Of a DNA stretch of 64,000 nucleotides, positions 43,867-52,800 are shown in pieces (within the stretch, counting starts at the first letter, position 1; every line of letters starts with the position of its first letter). The DNA lies in the NCBI GenBank assembly GCA_937958045.1, contig CALFXL010000005.1, positions 160,197 through 224,196 on the forward strand, written 5' to 3'. The position numbers were made by a program, and so were the translations under genes. Source of the stretch: an uncultured Opitutaceae bacterium (GTDB taxonomy: Bacteria; Verrucomicrobiota; Verrucomicrobiia; Opitutales; Opitutaceae). The notes under the pieces are model-generated. The model saw only the letters and a program-made list of their open reading frames with translations, was not told the origin of the DNA and did no database searches.

Positions 43867-45021
43867 TTAATCGATGAAGGCGATCGCGATGGCGTAGACG
43901 ATCACGTTGGCGATCGCGAGCGGGAGGAGTTTTTGCCAGCCGATCTTCATCACCTGGTCATAACGGAAGCGCGGCAACGTCCAGCGCACCCACATGAAGA
44001 AGAAGATGAAGAAGAGAACCTTCGCGAGGAAGATCAGGACGGAAAGCACGCCGACAAAGGCCGGATGCGTCGCCCAGGCACCGAGACCCGAGAGCCAGCC
44101 GACGACCATTTCGAGCGGCACCCACGGCAGCGGATTCCAGCCGCCGAGGAAGAGCAGCACAAAGATGCCCGAGCCGACGGTCATGTGCGCGTATTCGGCG
44201 ACGAAAAAGAGCGACCACTTGAAGGAGCCGTATTCGGTGTGGAAACCGCCGACGAGGTCGGCTTCGGACTCCGGCATGTCGAACGGCTGGCGATTCGTTT
44301 CCGCGAAAAGCGCGACGAGGAAAACAAACGCCGAGATCGGCATCAGGAACACAAACCACGCCCCACCCCAGAAACCGGGCTGGCTCTGAAACTCGACGAC
44401 CTTCGCGAGGCTGAGCGTGCCGGGCTGACCGGGAGCGTTGATCCACAGGAAAACCGGCAGCACGGAGAGCGTCATCGAGAGCTCATACGAGATGAGCTGC
44501 GCCGAAGCGCGCACGCCGCCGAGGAAGGGATATTTGGAATTCGAGGCCCAGCCGGCGAGAATCAGCGAATACACGCCGAGCGAAGAAATCGCGAACACGC
44601 CGAGCAGACCGATATCGAGATTGGCGAGGATGAGCGGGATGATTTGTCCGGCTTGATCGATATAACCGCCGAACGGGACAAACACGATCGTCGTCAACGC
44701 CGGGATCACCGCCACGATCGGCGCGAGCACGAAGTAGAATTTGTTCACGTGCCCCGGGATCGGGTCTTCCTTGAAGAGCAGTTTGCCGCCGTCGGCCATG
44801 AGGTGGAACAGGCCGAGCTTCTGCATGATCGGAGCGATCACCGGCACCCACGCGATCCAGAACGGAAGTGCGCGGCTGGGGCCGGGACGGCCTTGGATCC
44901 AGGCCGAGACTTTGCGCTCGGCGAGCGAGCACGCGCCGGCGATCGGGAAGATCACGGCGATCGCGGCGAGTCCTTTGAGGGAGATTTGAACCCAGAGCGG
45001 GAGGTTGAAGAAGAAATCCAT
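43867..45021 (-). CDS. nuoH: NADH-quinone oxidoreductase subunit H
   Basis: A 384-residue membrane subunit (Nqo8) at the quinone-binding junction, with about nine helices. Conserved parts are LAERKVSAWIQGRPGPSRAL, LIAETNRQPFDMPESEADLV-type sequence (ALFAETNRQPFDMPESEADL) and VGGFHTEYGSFKWSLFFVAE. It contributes charged residues to the E-channel. It lies between nuoG (72 bp) and nuoI (24 bp). Confidence 0.96.
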   Translation of the reverse strand: MDFFFNLPLWVQISLKGLAAIAVIFPIAGACSLAERKVSAWIQGRPGPSRALPFWIAWVPVIAPIMQKLGLFHLMADGGKLLFKEDPIPGHVNKFYFVLAPIVAVIPALTTIVFVPFGGYIDQAGQIIPLILANLDIGLLGVFAISSLGVYSLILAGWASNSKYPFLGGVRASAQLISYELSMTLSVLPVFLWINAPGQPGTLSLAKVVEFQSQPGFWGGAWFVFLMPISAFVFLVALFAETNRQPFDMPESEADLVGGFHTEYGSFKWSLFFVAEYAHMTVGSGIFVLLFLGGWNPLPWVPLEMVVGWLSGLGAWATHPAFVGVLSVLIFLAKVLFFIFFFMWVRWTLPRFRYDQVMKIGWQKLLPLAIANVIVYAIAIAFID

Positions 45022-45093
45022 TTTGACGGGAAGGTCGCGACGGCGCTGCGCGTTAGGTGAAGCGGATGGCCTGGGCGGTCTTGGTGAAAAGGA

Positions 45094-46800
45094 TCAAACC
45101 GCGGCGGTGGCTGCGGCGGGCTTGAAGTGGAGGGTTTCGCCTTCGGGGAAGGCCAGATGAGCGAAGCGGCTGCTGTCGAGGACGCGGCCGGTGTCGGGCA
45201 CGGCGGCAAAGGACAGACCGGCGAGCAAGCCGACTTCCGACGAGAGCTGCTGCCACACGGCGGCGAGGTCGGTCGTCACGGCGTTGCCGGAGAGAGCGCC
45301 CAACAATTTGCCGAGAACCACGAGGTCGTTGTGTGTGCCGGCGATCGCCGGGATGGCCTGGTGGAACTTTTGGATGCGGAACTGCTGGTTGATGAACGTG
45401 CCGCTCTTTTCGAAGACGGTCGAAGTCGGGATGATCACGGCGGCGGCTTCGCTGGTGGCGTTGCTGTGTGTGCCGGCGTACACGATCGTGACCTTCGCGA
45501 GTTGCGCGGCGGTGAGGCCGGCGGTGGTGAGGTCTTCGTTGATCGCGAGAACGGTCTTCACTTTGCCCGCATCGATCGCGGCACCGAGCTCGGTGAGCTG
45601 CGCGGAGGGCAATTGGTCGATGAGGCCGGTGACGAGCGCGCCGCGGACGTTGGGATTGCGGTCGGCCGAGATGAGGAGCTTGTCGCCCTCGCCCACTCGA
45701 GCGACCAACGACACGGAGGCGTTGAGCGCGGCGGCGATTTTTTTGGTGAGGAATTGTTCTTCCACCGAGCTGCGGCCCGAGCCGACGACGGCCACGGCGC
45801 CGGCCTTGAGGTGCGACGCGGCGCTTTCGATGGCGGCATCGAGCGCGGCGGGTTGTCCGCCGACTTTGGTGGCGGTGAGGCGCGATTCGTCGCGGACTTG
45901 TTTGTAGAGAACGCGGGCGGAGTCCGCGAGCCAGGTGTCGTTCACCTCGTCGTTACGGCGCGGCGTGATGCGGTAGATGATGCCTTCGCGCGACCAGACG
46001 ACGGTGTTGGCGCCGACGGAGGATTCGGTGTCGATGCTGTTCGACTGCTTGAGGAACCAGACGCGCATCTTGAAACGGAAATCGGTGCTCGTGAGCGCGC
46101 CCACCGGGCAGATGTCCACGGTGTTGAGGCTGTAGTTGTTCGCGAGCTGTTTGCCCGGATAGCACGTGAGCGTGGAGTAGCTGCCGCGATCGATGAAACC
46201 GAGGACGTCGTCCTTCACGATCTCACGCGAGAAACGGATGCAGCGGGAGCAAAGGATGCAGCGCTCGTCGTCGAGCATGACGCGCGGTCCGAGCTGCGTG
46301 CGCTTCGGTTTCACGTTCTTCTGTTCGACGAAGCGGGAATAACCGCGGCCGTAGCCCGTGGCTTGTTCCTGGAGTTTGCATTCGCCGGCCTGGTCGCAAA
46401 TCGGGCAATCCAGCGGGTGGTTGATGAGGAGGAACTCCATCACACCTTCGCGGGCCTCCTTCACCATCTGCGACGTGGTGCGGATGTGCATGCCGGGGGC
46501 GACGTTGGTGCCGCAACCGATCTGAGGACGCGGGATCCAGTTGATCTTCTGCTTGCCGGTCGCCGGATCCATGATGGGCGCCTTGGTGGCGGGATCGACG
46601 GCGGGCATGCCCATTTCGACCAGACACATGCGGCAGTTGCCGACCACCGTGAGCTTGGGGTGGTAGCAATAATGCGGCACGTCCACGTTCAGCAGGCGGG
46701 CAGCTTCGATCACGTTGGTGCCTTTGGGCACAGCGATCTCTTTGCCGTCGATGTTGACGGTGACGAGGTCGGGTTTGGGCGCGGGCGCGGGCTGGCTCAT
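45094..46800 (-). CDS. nuoG: NADH-quinone oxidoreductase subunit G (short form)
   Basis: A 568-residue peripheral-arm subunit. The N-terminal ferredoxin part has CYHPKLTVVGNCRMCLVEMG (2Fe-2S), CPICDQAGECKLQEQATGYG and CILCSRCIRFSREI (4Fe-4S N4/N5 region), and VDICPVGALTSTDFRFKMRV. Where E. coli NuoG has the off-path N7 cluster (CPxCxxGC type), this protein reads TESSVGANTV and has no Cys, so N7 is absent. The C-terminal molybdopterin-like domain is shortened: 568 residues against roughly 780-900 in long forms. It is flanked on the nuoF side by a palindromic repeat. Confidence 0.94.
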   Translation of the reverse strand: MSQPAPAPKPDLVTVNIDGKEIAVPKGTNVIEAARLLNVDVPHYCYHPKLTVVGNCRMCLVEMGMPAVDPATKAPIMDPATGKQKINWIPRPQIGCGTNVAPGMHIRTTSQMVKEAREGVMEFLLINHPLDCPICDQAGECKLQEQATGYGRGYSRFVEQKNVKPKRTQLGPRVMLDDERCILCSRCIRFSREIVKDDVLGFIDRGSYSTLTCYPGKQLANNYSLNTVDICPVGALTSTDFRFKMRVWFLKQSNSIDTESSVGANTVVWSREGIIYRITPRRNDEVNDTWLADSARVLYKQVRDESRLTATKVGGQPAALDAAIESAASHLKAGAVAVVGSGRSSVEEQFLTKKIAAALNASVSLVARVGEGDKLLISADRNPNVRGALVTGLIDQLPSAQLTELGAAIDAGKVKTVLAINEDLTTAGLTAAQLAKVTIVYAGTHSNATSEAAAVIIPTSTVFEKSGTFINQQFRIQKFHQAIPAIAGTHNDLVVLGKLLGALSGNAVTTDLAAVWQQLSSEVGLLAGLSFAAVPDTGRVLDSSRFAHLAFPEGETLHFKPAAATAAV

Positions 46801-46816
46801 TGCGAAAGATTATTTG

Positions 46817-46892
46817 AACCACAGAGGCCCGGAGGACACGGAGGGCGGCATCCGGCAACTGGTTTCTCTGTGTACTCTGTGTCTCTGTGGTT
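46817..46892. repeat. Palindromic CCACAGAG element (nuoG-nuoF gap)
   Basis: A 76-bp element is bounded by AACCACAGAG (46817-46826) and its perfect complement CTCTGTGGTT (46883-46892). Pairing continues inward with G-U tolerance through the iterated motif CACGGAG/CTCTGTG. It fills nearly the whole 97-bp gap. Similar elements lie at 48808-48895 and, in half form, at 42350. It should fold into a long hairpin in the nuo mRNA. Confidence 0.8.
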
Positions 46893-46897
46893 AAAAA

Positions 46898-48259
46898 TTA
46901 AACGAGTTCTAAAGCGTTATCAGCCTTGGGCTGTTTCTTGGTGGCGTGGTAGTTGTCGAATTCGTCCTTGAACTTCAGGTAGAAGCTCTGCGTCGGCCAC
47001 GAGCAGGCTTCACCGAAGGCGCAGATGGTGCGGCCGGGAATCTGGTCGGCCACGCCTTTGAGCAGCGCGCCGTCTTGCGGACGAGCTTCGCCGTGGACCA
47101 TGCGCGTGGTGATTTTTTTCATCCACAACGAACCTTCGCGGCAGGGCGTGCACTGGCCGCAGCTTTCGTGCGAATAGAACGCGTTGATGTTCGCGAGGGC
47201 TTCGACCATGTTGACGGTGTCGTCCATCACGATCACGCCGCCGGAGCCGCCCATGGAGCCGATCGCCGCGAGCGAATCGAAATCCATCGGCACGTCTTCG
47301 ACACCCCAATCGTAATCGACCATGTCGTTTCCGACCTTGCGCTTGCCTTTGAAGCGCTCGCCGAAACGAAGCACTTTGGCGGACGAACCACCGGGGATGA
47401 CAGCCTTGAAGGTGCGTCCGGGCAACGGACCGCCGCAGACATCGTAGAGGAGCTGGCCCATCGTGATCTTGCCGGCCTCGAATTCGTAATAGCCGGGGCG
47501 CTGCACGTGACCGCTCACGCAAAAAATGCGCGTGCCGGTGTTGTTGGGCGTGCCGAGCTTGGCATACTCCGCGCCGCCGTGCTCGGCGATGTACTTCACA
47601 TGACAGAGCGTCTCGACGTTGTTCACGATCGTCGGGCACTGATAGAGGCCGAGGACCGCCGGGAAATACGGGGGCTTGATGCGCGGGTTGGCGCGTTTGC
47701 CTTCGAGCGATTCGATGAGACCGGTTTCCTCACCGCAGATGTAGGCGCCGGCGCCGCGGTGCACGAAAATGTCGCACGAATATCCGGTACCGAGGATGTT
47801 TTGACCGACAAAGTTTTTCTCGCGGGCTTCCTGAATCGCTTTCTCCAAGATGCGCGCGCCGTGCGGCATCTCGCCGCGGATGTAGATGTAGGCCTGCTTC
47901 ACGTTGTTCGCGAAGCACGAGATCATCACGCCTTCGATCAGCTGATGCGGATCCTGGTGGATGATGTAGCGATCCTTGAAGGTGCCGGGTTCGGATTCGT
48001 CGGCATTGACGATGAGATAGATCGGCTTGCCGCTCTTGCGATCGACGAGCCCCCACTTCACGCCGCAGGGGAATCCCGCGCCGCCGCGTCCGCGCAGACC
48101 GGATTTTTTCACCTCATCGATGATTTCCTCGGGCTTGCGGGTGACCGCTTTTTTCAAGACCTCGTAGCCGCCGTTGCGCAGGTAGCAGTCGATGTCGTTG
48201 GTGTAGCCGGGCTCGTCAATGTGCTTGAAGATGATGCGGCGTTGTTCGGGAGCGGGCAT
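46898..48259 (-). CDS. nuoF: NADH-quinone oxidoreductase subunit F
   Basis: A 453-residue subunit that binds NADH, FMN and the N3 cluster, the electron entry point. GLRGRGGAGFPCGVKWGLVD binds NADH, NADESEPGTFKDRYI binds FMN, GAGAYICGEETGLIESLEGK and ESCGQCTPCREGSLWMKKI hold the N3 Cys set, and GRTICAFGEACSWP the last Cys. Length and order are standard. It lies 42 bp after nuoE. Confidence 0.97.
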   Translation of the reverse strand: MPAPEQRRIIFKHIDEPGYTNDIDCYLRNGGYEVLKKAVTRKPEEIIDEVKKSGLRGRGGAGFPCGVKWGLVDRKSGKPIYLIVNADESEPGTFKDRYIIHQDPHQLIEGVMISCFANNVKQAYIYIRGEMPHGARILEKAIQEAREKNFVGQNILGTGYSCDIFVHRGAGAYICGEETGLIESLEGKRANPRIKPPYFPAVLGLYQCPTIVNNVETLCHVKYIAEHGGAEYAKLGTPNNTGTRIFCVSGHVQRPGYYEFEAGKITMGQLLYDVCGGPLPGRTFKAVIPGGSSAKVLRFGERFKGKRKVGNDMVDYDWGVEDVPMDFDSLAAIGSMGGSGGVIVMDDTVNMVEALANINAFYSHESCGQCTPCREGSLWMKKITTRMVHGEARPQDGALLKGVADQIPGRTICAFGEACSWPTQSFYLKFKDEFDNYHATKKQPKADNALELV

Positions 48260-48301
48260 GGCAGAATGTTCGATTTTCGATCCTGAAGTTTCGATGGCCG
48301 A

Positions 48302-48802
48302 TCAACGGGCGACGGATGCGTTTTTAGCGGCCTCGGCTTTGATCTGGGCGGCGATTTCGCGGGCTTTGGCGGCGTCCACTTTTTCGTGCAGATCGTCGTC
48401 GATCAGGACGACCGGCGCGGTGCCGCAGCTGGCGAGACATTCGACGAAGTCCACCGTGACTTCGCCGTCGGCGGAGGTTTCGCCGAGCTCGACGTTGAAC
48501 TCTTTCTTGAAGGTCTCGCAGGTTTTGTAGCCGCCCATGAGAGCGCAGGAGAGCGTGCGGCAGACCTTGATGTGACGGCGGCCGATCGGCTTGCGGCGGA
48601 ACATCGGGTAGAACGTGACGACTTCGTACACGTTGATCGGCTGCAGCTCGAGCTTGGCGGCGATCCACTCGATGGCCTCGTCGGAAATATAGCCCACGTC
48701 TTCCTGGATGAGGTGCAGCAGCGGCAAGGTGGCGCTGCGCTTCACCGGATAATGCGTGATCACCTCGTCGATGCGCTGGAAAGTTTCTGGCTTAAGATTC
48801 AT
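48302..48802 (-). CDS. nuoE: NADH-quinone oxidoreductase subunit E
   Basis: A 166-residue thioredoxin-like subunit with the 2Fe-2S cluster N1a. The four ligands are in VCRTLSCALMGGYKTCE (first pair) and VECLASCGTAPVVLIDDD (second pair). The N-terminal part VKRSATLPLLHLIQEDVGYI is typical. It forms the NADH module with NuoF and NuoG. It is preceded by a palindromic repeat in the 109-bp gap after nuoD. Confidence 0.95.
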   Translation of the reverse strand: MNLKPETFQRIDEVITHYPVKRSATLPLLHLIQEDVGYISDEAIEWIAAKLELQPINVYEVVTFYPMFRRKPIGRRHIKVCRTLSCALMGGYKTCETFKKEFNVELGETSADGEVTVDFVECLASCGTAPVVLIDDDLHEKVDAAKAREIAAQIKAEAAKNASVAR

Positions 48803-48807
48803 TTTTG

Positions 48808-48895
48808 AACCACGGAGACACGGAGGGCACAGAGGTTGAAGGATGAACGGGAAGAATCGGTTTTCATTCTCTGTGTTCTCCGTGCCTCTGTGGTT
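48808..48895. repeat. Palindromic CCACAGAG element (nuoE-nuoD gap)
   Basis: An 88-bp element has arms of about 27 bases: AACCACGGAGACACGGAG... starting at 48808, and ...CGTGCCTCTGTGGTT ending at 48895. The arms match at 23 of 27 positions when one is reverse-complemented, and all four differences are A/G transitions. The middle holds a short unrelated spacer. It is the best-conserved member of the repeat family in this operon. Confidence 0.82.
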
Positions 48896-48911
48896 GGATT
48901 GATTTGAAAGA

Positions 48912-50144
48912 TTAGCGGTCGCACTCGCCCATGACGAAGTCGAGCGAACCGAGAATGGAAACGACGTCCGACACCATGCTGCCGACGCACAGTTTCGGGA
49001 GGATGGAAAGATTGCAGAACGAGGGTGAGCGGATCTTGAGGCGCCACGGCACGCCGCCGCCCTTGCTCACGACATAGAAACCGAGCGCGCCCTTGGGATT
49101 TTCCGCTTCGAAATACACTTCGCCGGCGGGCATCTGCGGACCTTCGGTCACGATCATGAAGTTGTTGATCAGCTCCTCCATCGAGGTGAGGACCTTTTCT
49201 TTGCGCGGTGCGAAGATGCGCACCGCATCCTTCGCGTACCAATCGCCTCCCGGCAGATTCGCGATCGCCTGGCGCACGATACGCACCGACTGGCGCATCT
49301 CTTCACCGCGGCAGAGATAACGATCATAGCAATCGCCCTTCGTGCCGATGGGCACGTCGAACTCATATTGTTCGTAGCCCGAGTACGGTTTGTCCTTGCG
49401 TAAATCGAGCGGCACGCCGGAGGCGCGGAGATTCGGGCCCGTGAGGCCGTAGCTGATCGCATCTTCCTTCGAAATGACGCCAACGCCCACCGTGCGATCC
49501 ATGAAGATCTTGTTGCGCGTGAGCAGGCCGAGCATCTCTTCGAGGCGCGGTAGGAATTGATCGCAGAACGCCAGCACGCGGTCGGTCCAGCCTTCCGGGA
49601 TGTCGCGCGAAACACCGCCGATGCGCGTGTAACTCGTGGTGAAACGGGCGCCGGTGAGCTCTTCGAAAAGACGATACAGTTTCTCGCGTTCTTCGAACGA
49701 GTACAGAAACACCGTCCAGGCGCCCGTATCGATGCCGAACGCACCGAGACCGAGCAGGTGCGACGAGATGCGCGCGAGTTCGCAGCAGATCACGCGAATC
49801 GCCTGGCAACGGGCCGGCACTTCCAAGTGGGCGAGACGCTCCACCGCGATCGCGTAGGCGACGTTGTTGGCCAGCGGCGCGAGATAATCCAACCGGTCCG
49901 TGTACGGCACGAACTGGTTGTAGGTCATGTTCTCAGCGATCTTCTCGTCGCCGCGGTGCAGATAACCGATGACCGGATCGCACTTGGTCAGGACTTCGCC
50001 ATCGAGCTCCATCTGCAGACGGAGCACGCCGTGCGTGGACGGGTGCGACGGGCCCATCGAGAGCGACAGACGTTCGGTTTGAAATTCCTGTTCAGCGGCG
50101 GCCGTCTTGGCGGCGCTATCGGGAAACTGGTACTCGGTGGCCAT
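48912..50144 (-). CDS. nuoD: NADH-quinone oxidoreductase subunit D
   Basis: A 410-residue 49-kDa-type subunit that forms the quinone pocket with NuoB. Family segments are MGPSHPSTHGVLRLQMELDG, GYLHRGDEKIAENMTYNQFV, ELARISSHLLGLGAFGIDTG, MDRTVGVGVISKEDAISYGL and SDVVSILGSLDFVMGECDR at the C-terminus. It is separate from NuoC, unlike the fused form of E. coli. Its ATG is 37 bp after the nuoC stop. Confidence 0.97.
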   Translation of the reverse strand: MATEYQFPDSAAKTAAAEQEFQTERLSLSMGPSHPSTHGVLRLQMELDGEVLTKCDPVIGYLHRGDEKIAENMTYNQFVPYTDRLDYLAPLANNVAYAIAVERLAHLEVPARCQAIRVICCELARISSHLLGLGAFGIDTGAWTVFLYSFEEREKLYRLFEELTGARFTTSYTRIGGVSRDIPEGWTDRVLAFCDQFLPRLEEMLGLLTRNKIFMDRTVGVGVISKEDAISYGLTGPNLRASGVPLDLRKDKPYSGYEQYEFDVPIGTKGDCYDRYLCRGEEMRQSVRIVRQAIANLPGGDWYAKDAVRIFAPRKEKVLTSMEELINNFMIVTEGPQMPAGEVYFEAENPKGALGFYVVSKGGGVPWRLKIRSPSFCNLSILPKLCVGSMVSDVVSILGSLDFVMGECDR

Positions 50145-50181
50145 TCGGGAAAGTGGGCTTGGGCGTTGGTGGGCGCGCGGG

Positions 50182-50805
50182 TTATTCGGGCTTCTCGCGT
50201 TTTTCGTTCCAGCTCTCGTCCTTCGCGCGCGGTTCGGCGTCGGTGAGATTCATTTCGCCCGGCGAAGCGACAAACGGACCGCCCGCCATCGGCGCAGCGA
50301 TGACTTTGCCGCCGGAAACTTCCGCGATTTCCGGATCGGGGAACTCCGTCTCGACGCCCGCCAGCGGGAACTCCTTGCGCAACGGATGATACGGATAGCC
50401 CTCCCACATGAGGATGCGGCGCAGATCGGGGTGGTCGGTAAACTTGATGCCGAGCAAATCCCACGTCTCGCGCTCGTGCCAGTCGGCAGCCGCCCACAAC
50501 GAGACGATGCTCGGCGCGGAGGGCTCAGTGTCCGACGCACAATCCGCGGCGATGCGGATGTACTCGTGACGCGTGGTCGAGAGCAGATGCCAGACAACTG
50601 TGAAACGCGGGCTCGCGCCCTCGGCCCAGTCGATCGCGGTCACATCGACCAGCATGTCGTAGGCGAACTCGTCGCGCAGCGTTTTCAGCACGGCGACCGC
50701 ATCGGCCATCGGCACATTGTACGCGGGAATATCCGCGGAAGCGCGGGGCGTGATCTGCGGGAATTTTGCCGGAAGGGCGGTAGAGACATCGACAGGCGCG
50801 GTCAT
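50182..50805 (-). CDS. nuoC: NADH-quinone oxidoreductase subunit C
   Basis: A 207-residue 30-kDa-type subunit. The conserved core reads TVVWHLLSTTRHEYIRIAAD, then WHERETWDLLGIKFTDHPDL and RRILMWEGYPYHPLRKEFPL. It assembles between NuoB and NuoD and has no cofactor. The C-terminal tail is Glu/Lys-rich (DESWNEKREKPE). It is 48 bp after nuoB. Confidence 0.95.
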   Translation of the reverse strand: MTAPVDVSTALPAKFPQITPRASADIPAYNVPMADAVAVLKTLRDEFAYDMLVDVTAIDWAEGASPRFTVVWHLLSTTRHEYIRIAADCASDTEPSAPSIVSLWAAADWHERETWDLLGIKFTDHPDLRRILMWEGYPYHPLRKEFPLAGVETEFPDPEIAEVSGGKVIAAPMAGGPFVASPGEMNLTDAEPRAKDESWNEKREKPE

Positions 50806-50853
50806 CTGGAAAAAGGAGGGCCGTTTACGTGTGCAGGCAGAGTTGGGCGGCGA

Positions 50854-51363
50854 TCAGGCCGAAACGAGGCGTTTCAACGCGCGTTCGTTTTTCACCTTTT
50901 GCTGCAGTTTCACGAGCGCATCGAGCAGCGCTTCGGGCCGCGGAGGACATCCGCTCAAATACACATCGACCGGCAGGATGCGGTCCACGCCTTGGAGCGT
51001 CGCATAGCTGCGGTACATACCGCCGGAGCTCGCGCAAGCGCCCATCGCGATGACCCACTTCGGGGCCGACATCTGATCATAAATGCGGCGCACGTGCGGT
51101 GCCATCTTGTAGGTGACCGTGCCAGCCACGATCATGCAGTCGGATTGGCGCGGCGAAAAACGCATCACCTCCGCGCCGAAGCGCGCGATGTCGAACCGGC
51201 TGCCGCCGACCGCCATCAGCTCAATGCCGCAACAGGCGAGGCCCATGGGCATAGGCCACATGGAGTTGTTGCGAATCCAGTTGATCGCGGCATCGAGCTT
51301 CGTGGGAACGATATTCCCTTCGATGCTACGGTCGTAAACGAGTTCGTTGTTGGCAGAAACCAT
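50854..51363 (-). CDS. nuoB: NADH-quinone oxidoreductase subunit B
   Basis: A 169-residue subunit that holds the terminal cluster N2. The ligands are the tandem Cys pair in [11 protein letters not shown], one Cys in [12 protein letters not shown] and one in [14 protein letters not shown]. The ATG at 51363 ([13 protein letters not shown]) is preferred, and the open frame to 51429 has no family resemblance. It is the first gene of the operon here. nuoA, which normally precedes it, is not found upstream. Confidence 0.96.
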   Translation of the reverse strand: MVSANNELVYDRSIEGNIVPTKLDAAINWIRNNSMWPMPMGLACCGIELMAVGGSRFDIARFGAEVMRFSPRQSDCMIVAGTVTYKMAPHVRRIYDQMSAPKWVIAMGACASSGGMYRSYATLQGVDRILPVDVYLSGCPPRPEALLDALVKLQQKVKNERALKRLVSA

Positions 51364-51661
51364 GGCGTTGGCGTGTCGCTGCCTTTGGTCAGTTAAAGGC
51401 AAAGACCCTCGCAACGTAGAGTCCCGCAAAGGTCGTGCAAGGCGCTTTTCGGGAAAACCACGATCACAACCATTGCTTTTGCTTCAAGATAGCCACAGCG
51501 ATAAGCTACGCGTTTTCTTGCGCGCCGATTCGGCGAGTCGTTCACGACATCCCTCCGATAGGCGATCGAGGTGAAAATCGGGGTGAGAACGTCCTACGCG
51601 TTGAGCAAGCGGGTTGAGTTTCACCCGTTCGCCTGAACGCAAACCAGGAACTTCCGATACA
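51364..51661. other. Leader of the nuo operon, no gene seen
   Basis: About 300 bp between nuoB and the terminator of the tRNA-Ser gene. No minus-strand frame of nuoA size or sequence is present. It must hold the nuo promoter, but no convincing -35/-10 pair was found. A short palindrome (CGCCGATTCGGCG, near 51524) is the only visible structure. Confidence 0.5.
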
Positions 51662-51690
51662 CAAAACCCCGGCTCTATGAACCGGGGTCT
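51662..51690 (-). terminator. Terminator of the tRNA-Ser gene
   Basis: On the minus strand ACCCCGG (51688-51682) pairs with CCGGGGT (51672-51666) around a 9-base loop and ends in TTTTG. It begins 18 bp after the 3' end of the tRNA gene. Confidence 0.78.
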
Positions 51691-51705
51691 TTATTCGTCA
51701 CACAC

Positions 51706-51795
<90 letters not shown>

Positions 51796-52127
51796 TAGGT
51801 GTACCGGACGGCCGTCGCGAAACGACCTTCCGAGATCGAAGGGGCCGAACTAAGGATGCCGCGATTGGCTGGGTCAACGGAAAATCCATTCAGAAAATGT
51901 GCTTCTGCAATTCGGCACATCGTCGCGCGCGAAGACCTGCATCTTCCGAACCGTCTGCACAGCGCCAAGCAGGAACAATGCTCCGCATTGTTCGCCCCCA
52001 CTTCTCATTCATCAGTGCCCTTCAGGGCGCGTGCGTGGTTCCTCCAAACCTTACCTGCCCACCTGAAATGAGAACACTATATACTGCGACCTGCGACGCT
52101 GCGCCCCGCCCTGCCCGACTCGCGCGC
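51796..52127. other. Intergenic region, no gene seen
   Basis: About 330 bp between tRNA-Ser and the next minus-strand gene. A plus-strand open frame passes through it but continues antisense into the neighbouring gene and lacks resemblance to any protein. The tRNA promoter should lie near 51800-51850. The stretch near 52075 is AT-rich (CACTATATACTG), and nothing else is recognisable. Confidence 0.45.
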
Positions 52128-52667
52128 TCACGCGGAAATCTGACGCGCGTCGTGCCAGATTTTTTCCCACAAGTCCGCTTCCCCCGCGTGACCGTGCTCA
52201 ATGAGCTTCTGTTTGATCAGCTCCGGTGTCGGCTCCTCGATCACATGCTTCGGATCGCCGGGCAAATGAGGCAAAATCGCTCGCGCCAACGCCCAACACG
52301 CCCATGCGCGCCAGCGACGTTGCTCGCGTCGCGGTTCGTTCATGCGCCCCGCGTAGTGCTGAAAATGCACACGCGGATTTCCCATAAAAACGTCCGCCGG
52401 TGTGTGCTTAAGAAACCACGCCATCGCCGCGTACGGCAGCGGCCATTGTTTGAGCTCGGGTTCATCGCCGCGCAGATCCGCGCCAAGTGCTCGGTCGAGA
52501 CACAGCATCGCGCGCGCAGACAATCCGCGTTGCCATAAATAATGTCCGTACTCGAGCAGCGTCACATAAAACGCCGCGCCCCGATGCTCCCCGTGCCCGT
52601 CGATGTCGCGCCAATCCATGTGCGAACGCGGCTCCGGAAGAAAAGGACATGGGGGTAAACTCGGCAT
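52128..52667 (-). CDS. Hypothetical protein
   Basis: A 179-residue cytoplasmic protein of mostly helical character. Segments FYVTLLEYGHYLWQRGLSAR, AMLCLDRALGADLRGDEPEL and RRWRAWACWALARAILPHLP look like repeat-type (TPR-like) helices, but no family is certain. The ATG at 52667 is used. An ATG at 52619 (MDWRDIDGHG), with CGGAG upstream, is a good alternative and gives 163 residues. The frame further upstream overlaps the divergent acyltransferase and is not convincing. Confidence 0.7.
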   Translation of the reverse strand: MPSLPPCPFLPEPRSHMDWRDIDGHGEHRGAAFYVTLLEYGHYLWQRGLSARAMLCLDRALGADLRGDEPELKQWPLPYAAMAWFLKHTPADVFMGNPRVHFQHYAGRMNEPRREQRRWRAWACWALARAILPHLPGDPKHVIEEPTPELIKQKLIEHGHAGEADLWEKIWHDARQISA

Positions 52668-52800
52668 GGTCGCGCTTGCTGTCGTCAAATCGCACCCGAG
52701 CCAAGTTTTTTGCTCAATCGCGCCCCACGCCGCGCGCAACATCGGCCAACCGCGCTCCGGGCTTGGCGAAACCACACGATTTCGCCAACAAGCCCGCACA

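Noticed and set aside
37273..48286. Long plus-strand open frames through the nuo operon (up to 826 residues)
   Set aside because: They run antisense to clear nuo genes, are rich in Arg, His, Glu and Asp as expected of antisense frames in high-GC DNA, and resemble no protein.
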